Source: Bacillus sp. AFS006103 (GTDB lineage: Bacteria; Bacillota; Bacilli; Bacillales; Cytobacillaceae). From it: DNA of 64,000 nucleotides. The notes beneath the pieces are model-generated. The model ran no database searches. It worked only from the letters and a program-made list of their open reading frames with translations, and was not told the origin of the DNA. Location: assembly GCA_002559145.1 (NCBI GenBank), contig NTXX01000012.1, positions 1 to 64,000 of the forward strand, read 5' to 3'. Positions 33,501 through 42,977 of this stretch are shown in pieces. The translations under genes and the position numbers were made by a program. Position 1 is the stretch's first letter; every line of letters starts with the position of its first letter.

Positions 33501-34304
33501 CTATTCTAAAATATTTTCAAGTCCATAAACAAATGTATTTTGTGACATTACAGTCTCCACTGCCACTTTTACCCCCGACATAAAAGAGCCACGATGATAT
33601 GAATCATGCCTGATTGTGAGTGTTTGACCATCAGAACCAAATAACACTTGTTGATGTGCGACTAGTCCGGGTAAGCGAACCGAGTGAATATGCATGCCGT
33701 TGAACCTTGCCCCTCGCGCCCCTTGGATTGTTTCTTTTTCATTTGGGTGCCCTTGGTTTTTTTCTTCTCGAACAGCTGAAATCATTTCAGCTGTTTTTAC
33801 AGCTGTCCCCGAAGGAGCATCCAGTTTTTGATCGTGATGCAATTCAATAATTTCGATATCGTTAAAATACTTCGCAGCCATTTGTGAAAATTTCATCATT
33901 AACACCGCACCAATAGCAAAATTAGGTGCAATAATACATCCTAGTTTTTTTTCCTGACAAATCCGTTCTAATTCTTCTAAATCACTTGTGGTAAAACCAG
34001 TGGTTCCAACCACTGGACGCACATTATAGGCAAGTGCAGTTTTTGCATGGTGCATGCCTACTTCTGGTGTAGTAAGGTCAATTAGTACATCCGCATGAAC
34101 ATTTTGCAGACATGTTTCGATATTTGAATAAACAGGTACATTATGTATTGAATGAAAGCCCTCCAAATCGCTAAGCATCATTCCATCATATTTATGATCG
34201 ACTACAGCTGAAAGTTCAAAATGATCCTGATTGGTTACCAATTTTACAGCTTCACTACCCATTCGGCCACGGGGTCCAGCGATGATAATTTTAATTTGTT
34301 CCAC
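33501..34304 (-). CDS. dapB: 4-hydroxy-tetrahydrodipicolinate reductase
   Basis: DapB, 267 aa, NAD(P)H-dependent step of lysine and diaminopimelate synthesis. [11 protein letters not shown] is the dinucleotide loop, VVGTTGF and [12 protein letters not shown] follow, and [15 protein letters not shown] holds the catalytic His and Lys (about 153-167). The second GTG (34304) is chosen because GGAG is then spaced by eight bases; the first GTG touches it. Directly follows ypjD. Confidence 0.96.
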   Translation of the reverse strand: MEQIKIIIAGPRGRMGSEAVKLVTNQDHFELSAVVDHKYDGMMLSDLEGFHSIHNVPVYSNIETCLQNVHADVLIDLTTPEVGMHHAKTALAYNVRPVVGTTGFTTSDLEELERICQEKKLGCIIAPNFAIGAVLMMKFSQMAAKYFNDIEIIELHHDQKLDAPSGTAVKTAEMISAVREEKNQGHPNEKETIQGARGARFNGMHIHSVRLPGLVAHQQVLFGSDGQTLTIRHDSYHRGSFMSGVKVAVETVMSQNTFVYGLENILE

Positions 34305-34309
34305 AATCC

Positions 34310-34654
34310 TCACTCCATTTTTTCTTCATTAATTCTTGTCCAACGATTTTTGTCCCTAGTCTTAAATTTTTCCATTACATAATCATGTGCATCTTCTAAG
34401 CTGATATTTAAAGAGTTTGCAAAACAAATTAAAACAAATAAAAGATCACCAAGTTCTTCCTCAATTGCTTTTTCAGTTTCACTAGTTTTTTTGGGTTTCT
34501 CTCCATAATAATGATTTATTTCTCGAGCAAATTCCCCTAGTTCCTCTGTAAGTCTTGCAAGCATTGCCAGCGGACTGAAATAACCCTCTTTAAATTGACT
34601 AATGTACAAATCCACTTCATGTTGAAGGTCTTTCATCGTCTTTTCTTTGGACAT
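34310..34654 (-). CDS. ypjD: MazG-type nucleotide pyrophosphohydrolase YpjD
   Basis: MazG-like protein of 114 aa, predicted to hydrolyse a nucleoside triphosphate to monophosphate and pyrophosphate. The [15 protein letters not shown] helix (EExxE-type, about 32-46) and [16 protein letters not shown] (EExxD, about 67-82) supply the metal-binding acids. The start at 34654 ([10 protein letters not shown]) follows GAGGTG and equals the B. subtilis start; a longer frame reaching 34705 lacks such a site. Followed by dapB with a five-base gap. Confidence 0.94.
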   Translation of the reverse strand: MSKEKTMKDLQHEVDLYISQFKEGYFSPLAMLARLTEELGEFAREINHYYGEKPKKTSETEKAIEEELGDLLFVLICFANSLNISLEDAHDYVMEKFKTRDKNRWTRINEEKME

Positions 34655-34849
34655 GGATTTCACCTCATTAATCAGACTGATCATTATATTCATATCTTTA
34701 TCCAATGTTTATGTTAGCTAAATTAACGATGATTTACAAATATTTTCACTAATAACCTGCTCTTTTTAACTACTGATTGCTCTATCATTTTTAATTCGAT
34801 ATAATAAAAGCCGCCATATAAGAGAATTTATGGTAGAGGGGGATTATTA

Positions 34850-35722
34850 ATGTTGCATGGTCTTAAGGTTAAAAACATATTATTTATCCTAATAGGAGCC
34901 GCAATTATGTCGTTTGGCCTAGTCAATTTTAATATGCAAAACAAATTGGCAGAAGGCGGATTTACAGGTATCGCACTCCTATTTTATTTCTTGTTCAAAT
35001 GGGATCCATCCTATACGAATTTATTTTTAAATATTCCTCTTTTTTTTATTGGATGGAAATTATTAGGACGAAATACTTTTTTATATACAATAATAGGAAC
35101 AGTCGGTGTATCGATTTTTTTATGGATATTTCAACGCTATTCAATTGATATGCCACTACAAAGTGATTTAACATTGGCCGCATTATTTGCTGGAGTTCTT
35201 ACAGGGATTGGTTTGGGAGTGATCTTCCGCTTTGGAGGAACAACTGGAGGAGTCGATATTATCGCCAGACTTGTTCAAAAATATGCAGGCTGGAATATGG
35301 GGAAAACAATGTTCATGTTTGATGCGTGTGTAATTGCCTTATCTTTGGTTACGTACTTAAATTATAAACAGGCCATGTATACACTAGTAGCTGTGTTTAT
35401 TGGTGCGAGGGTCATTGACTTCATTTTAGAGGGTGCTTATTCAGCACGTGGAGCGATGATCATTTCGGAAAAGAACGAACAAATTGCCGCTAAGATCATG
35501 GAAGAAATGGACAGAGGAGTAACGGCCCTAAGAGGATATGGCTCATACACTAAAAGTGAGCGTGATGTCTTATATTGTGTTGTTGCCAAAAATGAAATTG
35601 TCCGTTTAAAAAATGTCATAACCTCAGTAGACCCCCATGCATTTGTTTCCATCACGATTGTCCACGACGTCCATGGGGAAGGTTTCACATTGGATGAGAA
35701 TAAAATGCCTTTAATAGACTAA
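34850..35722 (+). CDS. ypjC: YitT-family membrane protein YpjC (DUF2179)
   Basis: Integral membrane protein of 290 aa. About five spans lie in residues 8-190, followed by a soluble DUF2179 domain (YSARGAMIISEKNEQIAAKI ... FTLDENKMPL). The GGTTGGVDIIARL motif (about 125-137) is typical of YitT proteins. Transport role is presumed but no substrate is known. GAGGGGGATT precedes the ATG. Divergent from ypjD, convergent with ypjB. Confidence 0.9.
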   Translation: MLHGLKVKNILFILIGAAIMSFGLVNFNMQNKLAEGGFTGIALLFYFLFKWDPSYTNLFLNIPLFFIGWKLLGRNTFLYTIIGTVGVSIFLWIFQRYSIDMPLQSDLTLAALFAGVLTGIGLGVIFRFGGTTGGVDIIARLVQKYAGWNMGKTMFMFDACVIALSLVTYLNYKQAMYTLVAVFIGARVIDFILEGAYSARGAMIISEKNEQIAAKIMEEMDRGVTALRGYGSYTKSERDVLYCVVAKNEIVRLKNVITSVDPHAFVSITIVHDVHGEGFTLDENKMPLID

Positions 35723-35725
35723 TGA

Positions 35726-35756
35726 AGCAATGTCCGCCTTGGACATTGCTCTTTTT
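35726..35756 (+). terminator. Terminator of ypjC
   Basis: AGCAATGTCC-GCCTT-GGACATTGCT stem followed by CTTTTTG, between convergent ypjC and ypjB. Confidence 0.85.
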
Positions 35757-35763
35757 GTTCTAT

Positions 35764-36558
35764 TCAATCTTTTTTGTCTCTTGATCGGTCTTTTTCCAAG
35801 TTCTTATCACCTTGATATTTTCTCCAGCCAACGTAGGACAAGGTCATAATGATTATACTTCCCGTCGAGATAATAACCCACCAAATGTTTGGATCCGCCT
35901 GATCCTCCTCCATGTTAGAGAATAGATTAGCTAAATCCGAATCAAGTTTATCCAATTCCTGTTGACTTTTAGAATCATTTACCACTTGGGAACGGTATTC
36001 ATTAATAAAATCAATCCGTGCGTCTAGTTTTTGAACATTTTCTACGGACACATCAATTTTCATACTAGGATAGATTACGTTATATAAGGATAAAAAGGAA
36101 TTAAAGTTTGAATGAAAATGACCGGAATCACCCTTAATGGCAGCATCTTTTGCTTGATGAAATGCCGTCATAATTTGATCTTCCATTTCAACCCACAATG
36201 GTCGATGATTTGTTGCAATGGCATCAATGACAAGGCGAAATTTGACTAATTTATTTATTCGTTCCTCATATTTCATGTTGGAACTAACCGCTGCTTCCAT
36301 TGCTTCATCATGGGAGGTATTTATTATTCTCACCTCATCCATTGTTAAGGGCTGTTCATTACCAGTAATGCTCGTGAACTGGTCAGAAAAATAATCCAGC
36401 AGTCTTTTTGCATCATCATATCTATGAAACTTTACCATTTGGAGAGCTTCATCTGAGATATCATCAAGCTTCTCCATTGGTGATTGTTGTTCAGCATTAA
36501 CAGATATGGGAGTTAGCATTATGATCATTGCAAAGAAAAATATCCATTTGTTTTTCAA
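35764..36558 (-). CDS. ypjB: Sporulation protein YpjB
   Basis: YpjB family, 264 aa: N-terminal signal peptide (about 1-22, ending SVNAEQQ), a long helical extracytoplasmic domain and a C-terminal membrane span (about 228-246, WVIISTGSIIIMTLSYVGW) with a basic tail. In B. subtilis it is mother-cell expressed and needed for full sporulation. The start is TTG with AAGGGGGG upstream. A CATACATT word at 36587-36594 resembles a sigma-E -10 box, but its -35 is poor. Confidence 0.88.
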   Translation of the reverse strand: MKNKWIFFFAMIIMLTPISVNAEQQSPMEKLDDISDEALQMVKFHRYDDAKRLLDYFSDQFTSITGNEQPLTMDEVRIINTSHDEAMEAAVSSNMKYEERINKLVKFRLVIDAIATNHRPLWVEMEDQIMTAFHQAKDAAIKGDSGHFHSNFNSFLSLYNVIYPSMKIDVSVENVQKLDARIDFINEYRSQVVNDSKSQQELDKLDSDLANLFSNMEEDQADPNIWWVIISTGSIIIMTLSYVGWRKYQGDKNLEKDRSRDKKD

Positions 36559-36624
36559 TCCTTGTCCCCCCTTTCATTACTAATAAAATGTATGTAGGGA
36601 TGGACAAGGTTAGACCATCTAAGA

Positions 36625-37218
36625 TTATTTTATTTCAAGTTTGAAACGATTAGGCCGAATTGAAAAATAATAGGCAATTCCAATGGATAGAATCGAAAGC
36701 CAGAATGTGAAATAGCCGATTTGTGGTGTGTAGCGATCTAGCATGGAATAGCTCGGCATCATGAAAAACACATAATCAATTACGTCATTATGTAATGTCC
36801 AAATAGCTGTTACAATTAAGTGCCACCATTTAAATCGATAAAATGGTGCAAAAAGAATACCTTGAACAGCCATGGCAAAATGGGACAAGATTAACATATA
36901 ACCAACCGCATCTAGTTCTCCTTGGACAAAATAGACAAGTAAGTTCATAACCACTGCCCAAATTCCATATTTAAAAAGTGTTACCACAGCAAGTGCCTCA
37001 ATTAAAGGCCAATTTTTCCGCAATAGGAATGCAAGCAGCACAAATACAAAAAATAAACTAGCTGTTGGGCTGTCAGGAACAAACGGAAGGAAAATAGCAG
37101 GTGTCTCCTTTAGCTGCCAACCATACCAATAGTATCCATAGATGGTTCCGAATATATTAACAATTAATAAAAGCATCAATATTGACCGATGAGCCAAGAG
37201 AGGATAAATCCAACGCAC
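36625..37218 (-). CDS. ypjA: YpjA, DUF1405 membrane protein
   Basis: Polytopic membrane protein of 197 aa with about five to six spans; DUF1405 family. Family words: FLPFVPDSPTASLFF (about 40-54) and TLHNDVIDYVF. Function unknown. A GTG at 37218 is taken as start because AGGGGAG is five bases ahead and an ATG 36 bases earlier has no ribosome site and abuts the qcrC terminator. Confidence 0.85.
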   Translation of the reverse strand: MRWIYPLLAHRSILMLLLIVNIFGTIYGYYWYGWQLKETPAIFLPFVPDSPTASLFFVFVLLAFLLRKNWPLIEALAVVTLFKYGIWAVVMNLLVYFVQGELDAVGYMLILSHFAMAVQGILFAPFYRFKWWHLIVTAIWTLHNDVIDYVFFMMPSYSMLDRYTPQIGYFTFWLSILSIGIAYYFSIRPNRFKLEIK

Positions 37219-37258
37219 GTATACTCCCCTTTCATAAACATAATTGTTTTCCATGAAG

Positions 37259-37288
37259 AAAAAAGCTGACGATCCCCGTCAGCTTTTC
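37259..37288 (-). terminator. Terminator of qcrABC
   Basis: Minus strand AAAAGCTGAC-GGGGATC-GTCAGCTTTTTTC, perfect ten-pair stem after qcrC. Confidence 0.85.
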
Positions 37289-37301
37289 AATATTTCGATT
37301 A

Positions 37302-38075
37302 TTACTTACCAAGGCCTGAGATAAATTCAGATAGTGTTTTAAGTTCTTCGTCTGTCCCTTTGAAGATTCCGGCTGGCATTTTACCGCCTTTACCCTCTTT
37401 GGCAATCTTAGCAATTTCCTCTGGTTTTAGACCTGTACCAACTAGTGCGGGTGCACCGGCACCGCCTGAAAGGTTTTCACCATGACAGGTAAGACATGTA
37501 TTGGCACTAGCTATTTTATATCCTGGACTTGATTTATCAATATCTACCTTTGCAACAATTTTACCTTGGCGTTCAGCAGCTGCCCAGTCATGCGTCGCAA
37601 CAGATTGATAAGTTAAAAATACGGTGGCTGCTAATGCCAAAAGCATAGCTCCAGTTGCAACCGGGCGCTTCATTGCACGGCGTTCCGGACCATTATCCAG
37701 GAACGGAGCTAATAATAACCCTCCAAAAGCAAGTCCTGGTATGATCATTGCTCCGATTACAGTGTAAGGACCAGATGCGTATGTGTATTTCAATAATTGA
37801 TACAAAAATAAGAAATACCAGTCTGGTAATGGAATGTACCCAGTATCGGTCGGGTCCGCTATCCTTTCAAGCGGGGCCGGATGGGCAACTGTTAAACATA
37901 AAAAGCCGACAAGAAATACAGCTCCTATCATCCATTCTTTCAAAAGGAAGTTAGGCCAGAACGCCTCTGTTTTACCAGGGTATTCAGAGTAATCTTTCGG
38001 AATCATTTTTTTTCGTTCAGAAGGCGCTAAAACACGTGAATCACCAACGAACTTTAATCCTTTACCGCGATGCAT
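37302..38075 (-). CDS. qcrC: Menaquinol:cytochrome c reductase cytochrome b/c subunit
   Basis: QcrC, 257 aa, the fused subunit of the Bacillus bc complex. The N-terminal part equals the C-terminal half of cytochrome b (PDWYFLFLYQLLKY, PEWY-like, about 83-96, plus membrane spans). The C-terminal part is a cytochrome c domain with CLTCHGENLSGG (heme c, about 191-202) and axial Met in KGGKMPAG. Follows qcrB by 64 bases; AGGAGGGGG precedes the ATG. Works in the membrane, passing electrons from menaquinol. Confidence 0.96.
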   Translation of the reverse strand: MHRGKGLKFVGDSRVLAPSERKKMIPKDYSEYPGKTEAFWPNFLLKEWMIGAVFLVGFLCLTVAHPAPLERIADPTDTGYIPLPDWYFLFLYQLLKYTYASGPYTVIGAMIIPGLAFGGLLLAPFLDNGPERRAMKRPVATGAMLLALAATVFLTYQSVATHDWAAAERQGKIVAKVDIDKSSPGYKIASANTCLTCHGENLSGGAGAPALVGTGLKPEEIAKIAKEGKGGKMPAGIFKGTDEELKTLSEFISGLGK

Positions 38076-38139
38076 CGAACAATCCCCCTCCTTTTTCCGT
38101 AGTTAGCAGAAAACTTCGATTATTATATAAAGCCGTTTT

Positions 38140-38814
38140 TTATAGTGGTCCGGAAATACCTTGTTTACGGATCATTATGAAGTGAGCTCCCATTAAACCA
38201 AGCAATGCACCTGGTAGGAAGAACACATGGATTGCGAAGAAACGGGTTAATGTTTGTGCACCAACAATATGTTCATGTCCTGCTAGCAATACTTTAACCT
38301 GAGTACCAATAAATGGCGTTGCTTCGGCAATCTGTAGACCTACTTTTGTTGCAAATAACGCTTTCATATCCCATGGTAATAAGTATCCCGTAAAACCTAA
38401 GCCTAGCATAACGAAGAAAATAAGAACTCCGACGACCCAATTCAATTCACGAGGTTTTTTGTAGGCACCTTGGAAAAAGACGCGTAGTGTATGTAAGAAC
38501 ATCATAACAAGTACTAAACTTGCACCCCAGTGATGCATTCCACGTACAATTTGTCCAAATGCAACTTCATTTTGAAGATAATACACAGATTCCCATGCAT
38601 TCTTAATATCAGGTACATAGTACATGGTTAGAAACATACCTGAGAGAATTTGAATTACAGTTACGAAGAATGTAAGACCTCCAAAGCAATACACAAACGC
38701 TGAAAAGTGATGCGCCGGATTAACATGCTCAGGTACTTCATGGTCTGCGATATCGCGCCACAAAGGCGTAATATCTAAACGTTCATCTACCCAGTCGTAA
38801 ATTTTGTTTAACAT
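38140..38814 (-). CDS. qcrB: Menaquinol:cytochrome c reductase cytochrome b subunit
   Basis: QcrB, 224 aa, the N-terminal b6-type half of cytochrome b. Four membrane spans; heme b ligands in GMHHWGASL and HTLRVFFQGA (about 92-115) and in FFAIHVFFLPG (about 190-200); QLSG- and GYLLPWD-type quinone-site words are visible (GFTGYLLPWDMKAL). Starts two bases after the qcrA stop, with GGAGG ahead. Confidence 0.97.
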   Translation of the reverse strand: MLNKIYDWVDERLDITPLWRDIADHEVPEHVNPAHHFSAFVYCFGGLTFFVTVIQILSGMFLTMYYVPDIKNAWESVYYLQNEVAFGQIVRGMHHWGASLVLVMMFLHTLRVFFQGAYKKPRELNWVVGVLIFFVMLGLGFTGYLLPWDMKALFATKVGLQIAEATPFIGTQVKVLLAGHEHIVGAQTLTRFFAIHVFFLPGALLGLMGAHFIMIRKQGISGPL

Positions 38815-38816
38815 AG

Positions 38817-39323
38817 TTACGCCTCCTTCCGTGGTTTAGCTTTACCAAGATAAAGATAACCATCTTTTTCCTTGAATGGATATACATCAAGTGGTGCTAA
38901 TGGTGGTGTTCCTGCAATGTTCTGCCCATTTTTCTCGTAGCGACCATAATGGCACGGACAGAAGAATTGACCCGGATGTTCCTTGTCAGTATTCCAGTTA
39001 ACCGTACAGCCTAAATGTTTACAAGTAGGCGAAAGGGCTACAATTTTACCCGCATCATCCTTATAAACCCAGGCAATATTCGTTACTTCTGACTCATACC
39101 AGGCATCCTTTTGTTTAAAGGTAAAATCAACTTTAACCGGATCTTTTGTTAAATCAGCAACCTTTTGCTTTGTAGCAACAAAATCACCGCCTTCTTCAGC
39201 CTTTAAAACAGGATCAACTGCAAAACGTACCATTGGCATTAACATTCCGGCTGCCATGAATCCGCCTACCCCTGTTAATGTATAGCTTAAAAATTGACGT
39301 CTTGAAACGCGTTGCTTACTCAT
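38817..39323 (-). CDS. qcrA: Menaquinol:cytochrome c reductase Rieske subunit
   Basis: Rieske iron-sulfur protein, 168 aa. Twin-arginine-like signal SRRQFLSYTLTGVGGF and one membrane anchor (about 7-32). The 2Fe-2S ligands are in CKHLGCTVNW and CPCHYGRY (Cys-His pairs, about 101-140). First gene of qcrABC; GGGGGGA precedes the ATG. Confidence 0.97.
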   Translation of the reverse strand: MSKQRVSRRQFLSYTLTGVGGFMAAGMLMPMVRFAVDPVLKAEEGGDFVATKQKVADLTKDPVKVDFTFKQKDAWYESEVTNIAWVYKDDAGKIVALSPTCKHLGCTVNWNTDKEHPGQFFCPCHYGRYEKNGQNIAGTPPLAPLDVYPFKEKDGYLYLGKAKPRKEA

Positions 39324-39464
39324 GCTTATCCCCCCCTCTATTCACGAAGTTAAGTCCAACGGACATAAATTAAACACATATAAAACTAGGACATAACAAT
39401 GATATATCAATCTTCAAGTTAGGTCAATATCATACTATTTTAAAAACATGATTTCTAGACGGTT

Positions 39465-39929
39465 TTACACATTTTCATGCCATTTTTGCGTAAACAGACT
39501 AAGGAGTTGCTTTACTTGACTATCAATAATCGCCACTTTTTGAGAATCGTTCATATGCTCAAGCGGAATAGCCGGAAGCCAAATTAACGTTCCTTTTAGT
39601 TCTTTTTCACGATCTCTCCAATCAATGTCTGAGGTTATGTAAAAAATGTGATGAATCTCCCCCTTTACTAGGCTAGCTTCCCAATCTTTCAAATCACTTA
39701 AGATTCTATCGCCATTTTTGGAATTTAGATATGTAAATGGCGGGAATAGTAATAATCTACCCGTAAATTGCCTCTCTAAATACCCTGTTAACAAATTAAT
39801 AAACTCAAGCGCTGCCGCTGACTGCTTCATTTCCTCCCCAATAGAAACTGAAAATAACGGAATCACAGCAGTGTCTACATACTCTTTGGCATTTAAATAC
39901 GTCTCAATATCTTGAGGTATCCACTTCAT
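39465..39929 (-). CDS. ypiF: YpiF, DUF2487 family
   Basis: Protein of 154 aa, DUF2487 family, soluble; function unknown. Begins MKWIPQDIETYLNAKEYVDTAVIPLF with a central FPPFTYL word. Ribosome site is weak (AAGGTTGGTG). Lies between ypiB and qcrA as in B. subtilis, often co-transcribed with qcr genes, although here a 140-base gap with a likely promoter precedes qcrA. Confidence 0.85.
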   Translation of the reverse strand: MKWIPQDIETYLNAKEYVDTAVIPLFSVSIGEEMKQSAAALEFINLLTGYLERQFTGRLLLFPPFTYLNSKNGDRILSDLKDWEASLVKGEIHHIFYITSDIDWRDREKELKGTLIWLPAIPLEHMNDSQKVAIIDSQVKQLLSLFTQKWHENV

Positions 39930-40033
39930 ATCATTGCACCAACCTTAAATTTCACTACTAATATAATATCATTTTCTCCGTAAACAATAAAAGTTAAAGT
40001 CGAATATTTAAAAAATTTGTTCTAAGTAGAATG

Positions 40034-40070
40034 AAAAAACAAAAGGAAGCTGCTTATCGCAAACTTCCTT
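40034..40070 (-). terminator. Terminator of ypiB
   Basis: Minus strand AAGGAAGTTTGC-GATAA-GCAGCTTCCTTTTGTTTTTT, overlapping the last codons of ypiB. Confidence 0.75.
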
Positions 40071-40620
40071 TTTCTTCAAGGGTTTTCAGTGTATTTAATT
40101 TTTGTGTTAATGCTAGGAATTCTGTTCGATCCTGTTTATCTAATGCCTCGTCAATCAACTGAAGAATTTTTTCACGTTGAAAGTGATCAATGCTGTGCTG
40201 CAACAATTGTTCTGCAACGATTCCATCTTTTTCATTCACTTGCAAATGTTTTGGAACGTATAAATTTTCTTCTAGAACCGCAGCATACTGGTGTGCTTGA
40301 TTGGCAGCATGAAAGTTTAATTGGATAAAAATATCCTCGTCTCGATTTAACCGAATATCATGAAAGGACTTTTCTGCGTCCGTGGTCATCACATTTTCTT
40401 TATAAAAACGAAATGGCACTTTATCAACGCAATGTGTAGACATAATTAAACCTCTCGGACAATACTGTGCTTGCTCAACAAAATGAACCTTTTCCATTAG
40501 TTGATCGTGGCTCATTAGATAGTTGAGGATCCAGACACATTCTCTTCTCTTTAATTGGTAATGATTTAGAAACCAGCGAATAAAGTCCTTCTTCTCGTTG
40601 ACAGAAACAGGGGTTGCCAT
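40054..40620 (-). CDS. ypiB: UPF0302 family protein YpiB
   Basis: YpiB, 188 aa, UPF0302 family. The N-terminal two thirds hold [26 protein letters not shown] and a [10 protein letters not shown] core; the C-terminal helix has [19 protein letters not shown], a conserved IDEALD-type end. Function unknown. GAGGAGGG precedes the ATG. Downstream of ypiA by 32 bases, so the two are co-transcribed. Confidence 0.9.
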   Translation of the reverse strand: MATPVSVNEKKDFIRWFLNHYQLKRRECVWILNYLMSHDQLMEKVHFVEQAQYCPRGLIMSTHCVDKVPFRFYKENVMTTDAEKSFHDIRLNRDEDIFIQLNFHAANQAHQYAAVLEENLYVPKHLQVNEKDGIVAEQLLQHSIDHFQREKILQLIDEALDKQDRTEFLALTQKLNTLKTLEEKGSLR

Positions 40621-40652
40621 GGTAGTTTCCCTCCTCTGCAGAATCAGCTTTT

Positions 40653-41918
40653 TTAATTTTTCAACCCTGTAAGACGTTCAAGTAAATCCAAATACTCGAC
40701 GTTTGTTGGATCTTCAATAAGTAGTTGTTTAAAAATTTCGGCGGCTTGGTCGGTTTTTCCTTCTTCAATCAAAAAATAACCGTAATCATTTAAAAAAGTT
40801 TCATTTTTCTTAAAAAAAGTATATGCACTTTCATATTTGTCTAATGCGTAAGAAAATTCCTCTAACTTTTGAAAGCTACGTGCAGAATCCCATAAAAGCT
40901 GCGGTTCTTCATCTTCCTTAATATCAAGCTCGGAAATTAACTCAATGATATCCTCATATCTTTCTTGGAGAAAAAAGAGCTTATTTAATGTTAGTGCTGC
41001 TTCTGCAAATCCAGGATCAAGGGCAAGTGCCTCACGAAAATACTTTTCTCCTTCCTCCACTTTCCCTAATTTAATGGCAATTTTCCCGCCAAAGTAAAAT
41101 AAGTCTTTATTAAATTCATCTTGTTTTATGCCTTCTTGAATGGTGAGTAAACTATTCTCAAGCTCTTCCTCCCGTTCATAAGCTAGCGCAAGATGTAAAT
41201 AAAGTGAATGATATTCAGGATCAAGCTCTTTTAATTCAATAAACTTTTCTATGGCAGTTCGATTATACCCTGCCTGCAATGCTGTAAATGCGTATCCGAA
41301 TAGTGTGTTAATTTCTAGTTTTTCATTTATTGCCTTATCGTAATAGACCAGTGCTTCCTCAAACATTCCAGATGCACTTAATAGATCTGCAATCCGTTGG
41401 TCAATATTTACTCCTGCTATTTCATTTACTTCTTTTAGGACCTTTTCATACGCATCTAACGCCTTGGTTATTTCACCTTGTTCACTGTAAAGTTCACCTA
41501 AAGCAAAATCTATGATTACTTCATCCGGCAATAACTCCTTTGCCTTTAGAAGCTTCCGTTCACAAACCTCATATAATCCCTGAACCTGATATAAATCTGC
41601 TAACAATAGTAATGATTGGCCAAAGTTTGCGTCATGTTCTGAGATCCTTTCAAGAACAAGTATCGCTTCTTCATCCTCCCCGGCCTCAACTAATATTTCA
41701 CCTAGCAGAACAAGGAGCTCACCTTCCTCAGGAAATATCACAAGTAAATTTTCAATTAATGCTTTAGCCTCATCCAGAAAACCGTATTGATACAGTTCTT
41801 CTCCCAGCAGGAATTTTTCATCTGGCTTTCCGCTTTGTAATACCTCATTATATTCATTTAAGGCTTCCTTATGTTGGCCATTTTCTAACATGTTAATAAT
41901 TTTATTAACTCTTTCCAT
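40653..41918 (-). CDS. ypiA: Tetratricopeptide-repeat protein YpiA
   Basis: YpiA, 421 aa, built of about ten TPR-like helical repeats ([35 protein letters not shown] and similar). A scaffold for protein contacts; no catalytic part seen. The ATG at 41918 is chosen with AGAGG nine bases ahead; a GTG six bases earlier is too close. Precedes ypiB as in B. subtilis, downstream of the aromatic operon. Confidence 0.9.
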   Translation of the reverse strand: MERVNKIINMLENGQHKEALNEYNEVLQSGKPDEKFLLGEELYQYGFLDEAKALIENLLVIFPEEGELLVLLGEILVEAGEDEEAILVLERISEHDANFGQSLLLLADLYQVQGLYEVCERKLLKAKELLPDEVIIDFALGELYSEQGEITKALDAYEKVLKEVNEIAGVNIDQRIADLLSASGMFEEALVYYDKAINEKLEINTLFGYAFTALQAGYNRTAIEKFIELKELDPEYHSLYLHLALAYEREEELENSLLTIQEGIKQDEFNKDLFYFGGKIAIKLGKVEEGEKYFREALALDPGFAEAALTLNKLFFLQERYEDIIELISELDIKEDEEPQLLWDSARSFQKLEEFSYALDKYESAYTFFKKNETFLNDYGYFLIEEGKTDQAAEIFKQLLIEDPTNVEYLDLLERLTGLKN

Positions 41919-41939
41919 TGACACTTACCTCTCGTTCTC

Positions 41940-42842
41940 CTAGATAGACAGAGAAAAAAATGAGGGGGTTCTCACCCGAACAAATTCTCCATTTCCAGGT
42001 TTAAATATCACGTTTTCCCCTGCACGCACCACCGTTCCCTTGTGGACGGTCACCATGAGTCTATTACTATGATAATGAAATAAATTCAATTCATCAATAT
42101 TCATGATCTCATTTGTTTTTGAGTATAGATTATAACTTACCTCAGTTCCACTCATTAAACTTGCTTTTTGTGGGTATAAGCCGATTTTATTTAATACAGG
42201 AATGGTCAATGGGAGGTTTTCTTCAATTTCCTCATAAAGAGCCGGGATGTTTTCTCTTTTCATGATACTATTCCATTTCGACAAAACACTCTTCACTTCC
42301 TTCTTCTGAACGGAAGAAATTATTGGAATTAACGGACTATTAAATGGAAACATGGCTTCTCTTATCCAGCCCCAAGGTATTTTTTCCAATTCATGGACGT
42401 TTTGCAGATCCACAAAAATAGCTGGTATTTTTTCTTTCTTACATTTCCTAATAAACGACTGGGTTATCAAGTGAATGGGTATTCTTACCCCAATCAAATA
42501 GTCAATCGGACTGCTAAAGAGAGCTGTTTTTAATGCGGTAATTTTTGTAGTTAATTCATTTTCGTAGGAAACATTTACATAGGTAAATAAGGTGGTACAT
42601 CCTTTCATCAAAAATTCCTTGATTAAACATTTTTTTAGTTCTTGAAAGGATTTCATTTGTGGAATTGTTGAGTTAAAAAGGACATATGTCGGGGTCATTA
42701 TATATGGACCTGCATTCATTTTTATCAGCTGATAATGACTAAAATGAGTATCAATTTTAGCAATGCGGTTCTTAGAAATTAATAGGGAACATGTTTTCAA
42801 TTGCTTGTCTTTAAGGAGATTGGCATTTTCAATGATATACAT
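41940..42842 (-). CDS. Degenerate amidohydrolase-like protein
   Basis: Protein of 300 aa. The ends resemble an amidohydrolase composite beta domain: MYIIENANLLKDKQLKTCSLLISKNRIAKID at the start and VVRAGENVIFKPGNGEFVRV near the end. The HxH metal motif expected after the first strands (around 45-60) is missing; GPYIMTPTYVLFNST stands there. So it is probably not a hydrolase. It sits between ypiA and aroA, where B. subtilis has no such gene. AGGTGG precedes the ATG. Family assignment is tentative. Confidence 0.6.
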   Translation of the reverse strand: MYIIENANLLKDKQLKTCSLLISKNRIAKIDTHFSHYQLIKMNAGPYIMTPTYVLFNSTIPQMKSFQELKKCLIKEFLMKGCTTLFTYVNVSYENELTTKITALKTALFSSPIDYLIGVRIPIHLITQSFIRKCKKEKIPAIFVDLQNVHELEKIPWGWIREAMFPFNSPLIPIISSVQKKEVKSVLSKWNSIMKRENIPALYEEIEENLPLTIPVLNKIGLYPQKASLMSGTEVSYNLYSKTNEIMNIDELNLFHYHSNRLMVTVHKGTVVRAGENVIFKPGNGEFVRVRTPSFFSLSI

Positions 42843-42949
42843 CGTCCACCACCTTTTTTCTTTCGTGTTAAACTTTATTTCCTTTGTACAAGCTATGAAT
42901 AAACCCTAAAAATTATGACATTTAGGCAAAATCTATATCGTTAATAAAT

Positions 42950-42977
42950 AAAAAAAGCTGCATTAAAACGCAGCTTT
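42950..42977 (-). terminator. Terminator of the aro supraoperon
   Basis: Minus strand AAAGCTGC-GTTTTAAT-GCAGCTTTTTTT, overlapping the aroA stop. Confidence 0.85.
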
